Positions 61,377-64,000 of a DNA stretch of 64,000 nucleotides are shown here, one piece after another. Source of the DNA: Strongyloides papillosus (lineage: Eukaryota; Nematoda; Chromadorea; Rhabditida; Strongyloididae); assembly GCA_005656395.1 (NCBI GenBank), contig SRSI01000069.1, forward strand, positions 494,986-558,985. Reading direction: 5' to 3'. How positions within the stretch are numbered: the stretch's first letter is position 1; each line of letters opens with the position of its first letter. The position numbers and the translations under genes are program-made. The notes under the pieces were generated by a model. That model saw only the letters and a program-made list of their open reading frames with translations, did no database searches and was not told the DNA's origin.

Positions 61377-63063
61377 CACACAGAAAAAAAAAAGGACACA
61401 GGTTTGCATAAAATGTAGTAAATTTGTCCCACCAAATAAAATTCAAATTTTCTTTATTTGCGACTAATTTTTATCACAATTATTTTGTTACATGAAAAAA
61501 TTAAAAACAATAATGTAGTGGATTAGTAAAATAAGTTTCTCTTGTTTTTAGTATCCTATTTTTATTTTTAGAACATAAGTGTTTTCTACAATACATTGTA
61601 CAACATACAAGGTTAGAAATTTAATTCGATGTAAAATTACAACACACTTTTATCAAAAAAAACATTTTTAACCTATTACAGTACATTTTTTAAATATTTT
61701 TCAATCGTTTGAATTATTATAAATTGTATTTTATGAACTTTTCACATTTGATGCTCTAAATTGTTTTCATAATGTCTTTTGAACCCCAGATAATTTAAGA
61801 ATTATCTAACATCAAAAAAGCTACATTTTTGTAAAATTTGCTACATCTTATGACATTTTGCGCCCATCTTTTTTATTCAATTTGCGCCATTTTCGTCGTT
61901 TTTGCTACATTCTTTTTGACCAATTTGCGCCATCTTTTTTTCAGACGGTAGACATTTGCTTGTCCATGGTTACTCATATTTTTTCCTTTTTTTTAATATC
62001 ATTTCGCTTGATCATAGGTGACTACGGGCAAGTTGATTTCCATTGTCTCTTTTTTAACATAATTAGGGTAGGGGTCGCTGTAAAGTGCGTTGCGGTGTGT
62101 GAACTGAATCCAATGGAATAATCAAAAAATAAGTTAGTAAAAAATAAGATAGAATGCTTTATCGCTTGCCCATGTTATGTATGTTTCTTAAAAAAAAAAC
62201 CATTTTTGTTATTCAATAGACAAGCGAAATTCACTTTTTCAATTCAATCCACTTTATTTTAATAATATTATTTTACTCTTTAACATACCTAAATTATGTT
62301 GAAGAATATTTTATTTGATATGAAAGATACATGCCGCAAAAATGTACTAAGATGGTGCAAATTGCAAAAAAAAGATGGCACAAAATGTACAAAGATAGAG
62401 CAAATTGGTCAAAAAGATGACGCAAAATGTCATAAGATGTAGCAAATTTTACAAATATGTAGCATATTTAATGTAGTTGACTGTCAAATTCCATTTTTCA
62501 TGTCTTTTAAAGATCATCTTTAAAAATCAAACTTATTAAAAGTTATAAAATAATATAGATTTTTATTTATAGTAAAAAAAATAACTTTTACATATTTTAA
62601 TTTAAAATAAGAACGAATACTAAAATAATATTTTTAAATAATAATACTTTGTGTGAGTAAATAACTTACTGCTTTTCTTTATTATTGTTGTGAAATTTTT
62701 AAACTTATAGTCGTTAATAGATTGTTTAGAATAATGATCTTTATTAAAACATCAATAATTTTACACGAAATTGACTTTAATAGGATATTTTATAAAATAA
62801 AAAAACAAGTTAAGATCTAAATGAGCATAATGTCATAAAAAATATCAAAATTAAAAAAAGTCACATTAATTTAAAAAGTTAAACATATATCTTTGTAAAA
62901 AAACGACAAAATGTATGCGACAACCCAATATTTTGTGGTTTAAAAATTTTTGATATTGCTTGATAATTTTAAAATTTGAATAATATTCAATTTTTTAAAA
63001 TGGTGGGACATTTTTTTGCATTATAGATAGATTTGTCAAAATTTGTCCTTTTTTTTCTGTGTG
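61377..63063. mobile_element. TIR element E (CACACAG ends) in the CAP4-CAP5 spacer
   Basis: The left end is CACACAGAAAAAAAAAAGGA at 61377 and the right end its complement at 63063, with AT on both sides (61375-61376, 63064-63065). Inside, facing arrays of a degenerate motif like AAGATGGCGCAAATTG occur at about 61850-61945 and, inverted, 62345-62465. These are subterminal repeats of the kind transposases bind. There is no transposase frame. The related spacer 54185-55375 lacks this insert. Its layout (short TIR plus facing motif arrays) parallels element A, though the motifs differ. Confidence 0.8.
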
Positions 63064-63560
63064 ATTCTTTTAAAAATTAAATCAATCAAATAGACTATTA
63101 TAATTCAATATTATCTTTACAAAGAAAACATTAACTTTTTATATTGAAGCGTTCATCTTTTAATTTATTATTCTATTATCATATATTCTAGAAAGCAAAT
63201 AAGATCAAGATGAAGTTTAAGAAGAAACTTTTCTAGATGGAAATAAGTAAATCATCTTCAATATTTCTCTTCAATACGTTAGAAAAAAATATTTTCTATC
63301 GTTTGCTTTTTGTTAAATTTGGAGAAAGTAAGTAATATTTATACTTAGACCAAAGTAATTTTCATAATTATTTTTGATTATGAAAGTGTATTAAAAACAA
63401 AGATGTCATGTGCTAATTTTAATACATATATTTTATCATAAACAAAAATTCATAACTTAGACTTTATTCGTCATTATCATTCATTAATATGTTAGCACAT
63501 TTTCTTATCACATTAACGATATCTTTTGAAAATTTTTTATCAATTTGTATTTCTGAATAT
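63064..63560. other. intergenic: CAP5 3' flank
   Basis: Closely matches 55000-55370 (CAP2 3' flank), including GAAGCGTTCATCTTTTAATT. A short reverse open frame at 63464-63679 overlaps the CAP5 end out of frame and is not a gene. Confidence 0.6.
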
Positions 63561-64000
63561 TCATTCTCTTGGTCTAAGAACATTTTTATTATATTCCCCT
63601 GGAATATTTCCTTTGGGATAAAACAAGCATACGGTGAAAATGCGTTTATTATTATTTGTTTTGGTAGTACCGCATCCAATATCTGTAGTCGAAACCCAAA
63701 CTAATTGGGCAAATTTTATATTAACAGGTTTTTTATCAAGATTATCATAATCAATTTTTTTAGGTTTAGGAACCCAATTACGTAAAAGATTAAATCCATT
63801 TTTTGGTGATGCAAAACCAAACGTGAATCCAACTGATTCATGATCAATGCTATCAAAATCAAGTGTTTGTCCATCAGTAATTTTTTGTGCTTGGTTAGTT
63901 AATGTAGCGTTAACAGTAAGATTTTGTGCTTGGTGTTTAAGACGTAAATTATTAATTGAATCTATTAACTGCAAAATGTTAGTGAAAAAATATAGTCAAC
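63561..64000 (-). CDS. CAP5: CAP-domain exon of an SCP/TAPS gene, 5' part outside the window
   Basis: Exon 63561-63968 encodes 135 residues of CAP domain starting LIDSINNLRLKHQAQNLTVN and ending VLRPRE. Segments KFAQLVWVSTTDIGCG and VCLFYPKGNIPG are clear; the usual His is absent. The acceptor ACATTTTGCAG ends at 63969. The intron runs past the window: bases 63969-64000 are 32 long, and the sister introns are all 36 and begin GTAAGTTGAC or similar, so the donor should lie four bases beyond the edge. The signal, pro and linker exon must lie beyond 64004. Confidence 0.85.

Noticed and set aside
63464..63679. Minus-strand 71-residue open frame overlapping the CAP5 end
   Set aside because: Out of frame with the CAP domain, no Cys or motif conservation.

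Overview
The window is very AT-rich eukaryotic DNA with short AT-rich GT..AG introns, several 36-base introns, long gene-free stretches and tandem families of secreted proteins. The expanded SCP/TAPS (CAP-domain) cluster, the short introns and acceptor-like AG sites just upstream of start codons (as expected for spliced-leader addition) point to a parasitic nematode. A Strongyloides-like clade IV species fits best, but this is inferred from composition and gene content, not from a database match.

Left part (1-19 kb): a tandem array of two related small membrane-anchored or secreted cysteine-rich glycoprotein types, here called A and B, all on the minus strand. The order is A1, B1(broken), B2, A2(broken), B3, A3(broken), B4, A4(broken), B5. 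I do not recognise the family. B copies stay mostly intact while every A copy except A1 is broken. The array grew by segmental duplication and was then hit by transposons: a foldback element with CAGGGTGTCCC ends, a 2.8-kb TIR element carrying a second nested foldback element and splitting A3, a decayed mariner, two copies of a smaller inverted-repeat element, and an LTR-like fragment at a duplication breakpoint. Paralogous empty sites confirm two of these insertions.

Middle part (20-50 kb): ordinary multi-exon genes on the minus strand. From the left they are a small single-pass membrane protein, a 218-residue protein with a PP1-docking-like RSVTF motif, and a large WD40 protein of the MAPKBP1/WDR62 (MABP1) type. 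The WD40 gene has three mutually compatible alternative first exons spread over 7 kb. Further right come a tiny signal-peptide cysteine-rich peptide and a DExH RNA helicase of the DHX9/MLE/RHA type with two N-terminal dsRNA-binding-like domains.

Right part (50.7-64 kb): a TIR element that contains five tandem 188-bp repeats, then a cluster of five CAP genes, again all minus strand. Each gene has one exon for signal, propeptide and basic linker, a 36-base phase-0 intron, and one CAP-domain exon. Two linker types (Lys-rich, Thr-rich) form a repeated gene pair. One copy carries frameshifts, one promoter region has lost its gene, the last copy runs off the window, and a 1.7-kb TIR element sits in the last intergenic region.

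The most unusual material is the set of six TIR or foldback elements without a visible transposase, the nested insertion, the satellite array inside a TIR element, the alternative first exons of the WD40 gene, and the unrecognised A/B secreted family.
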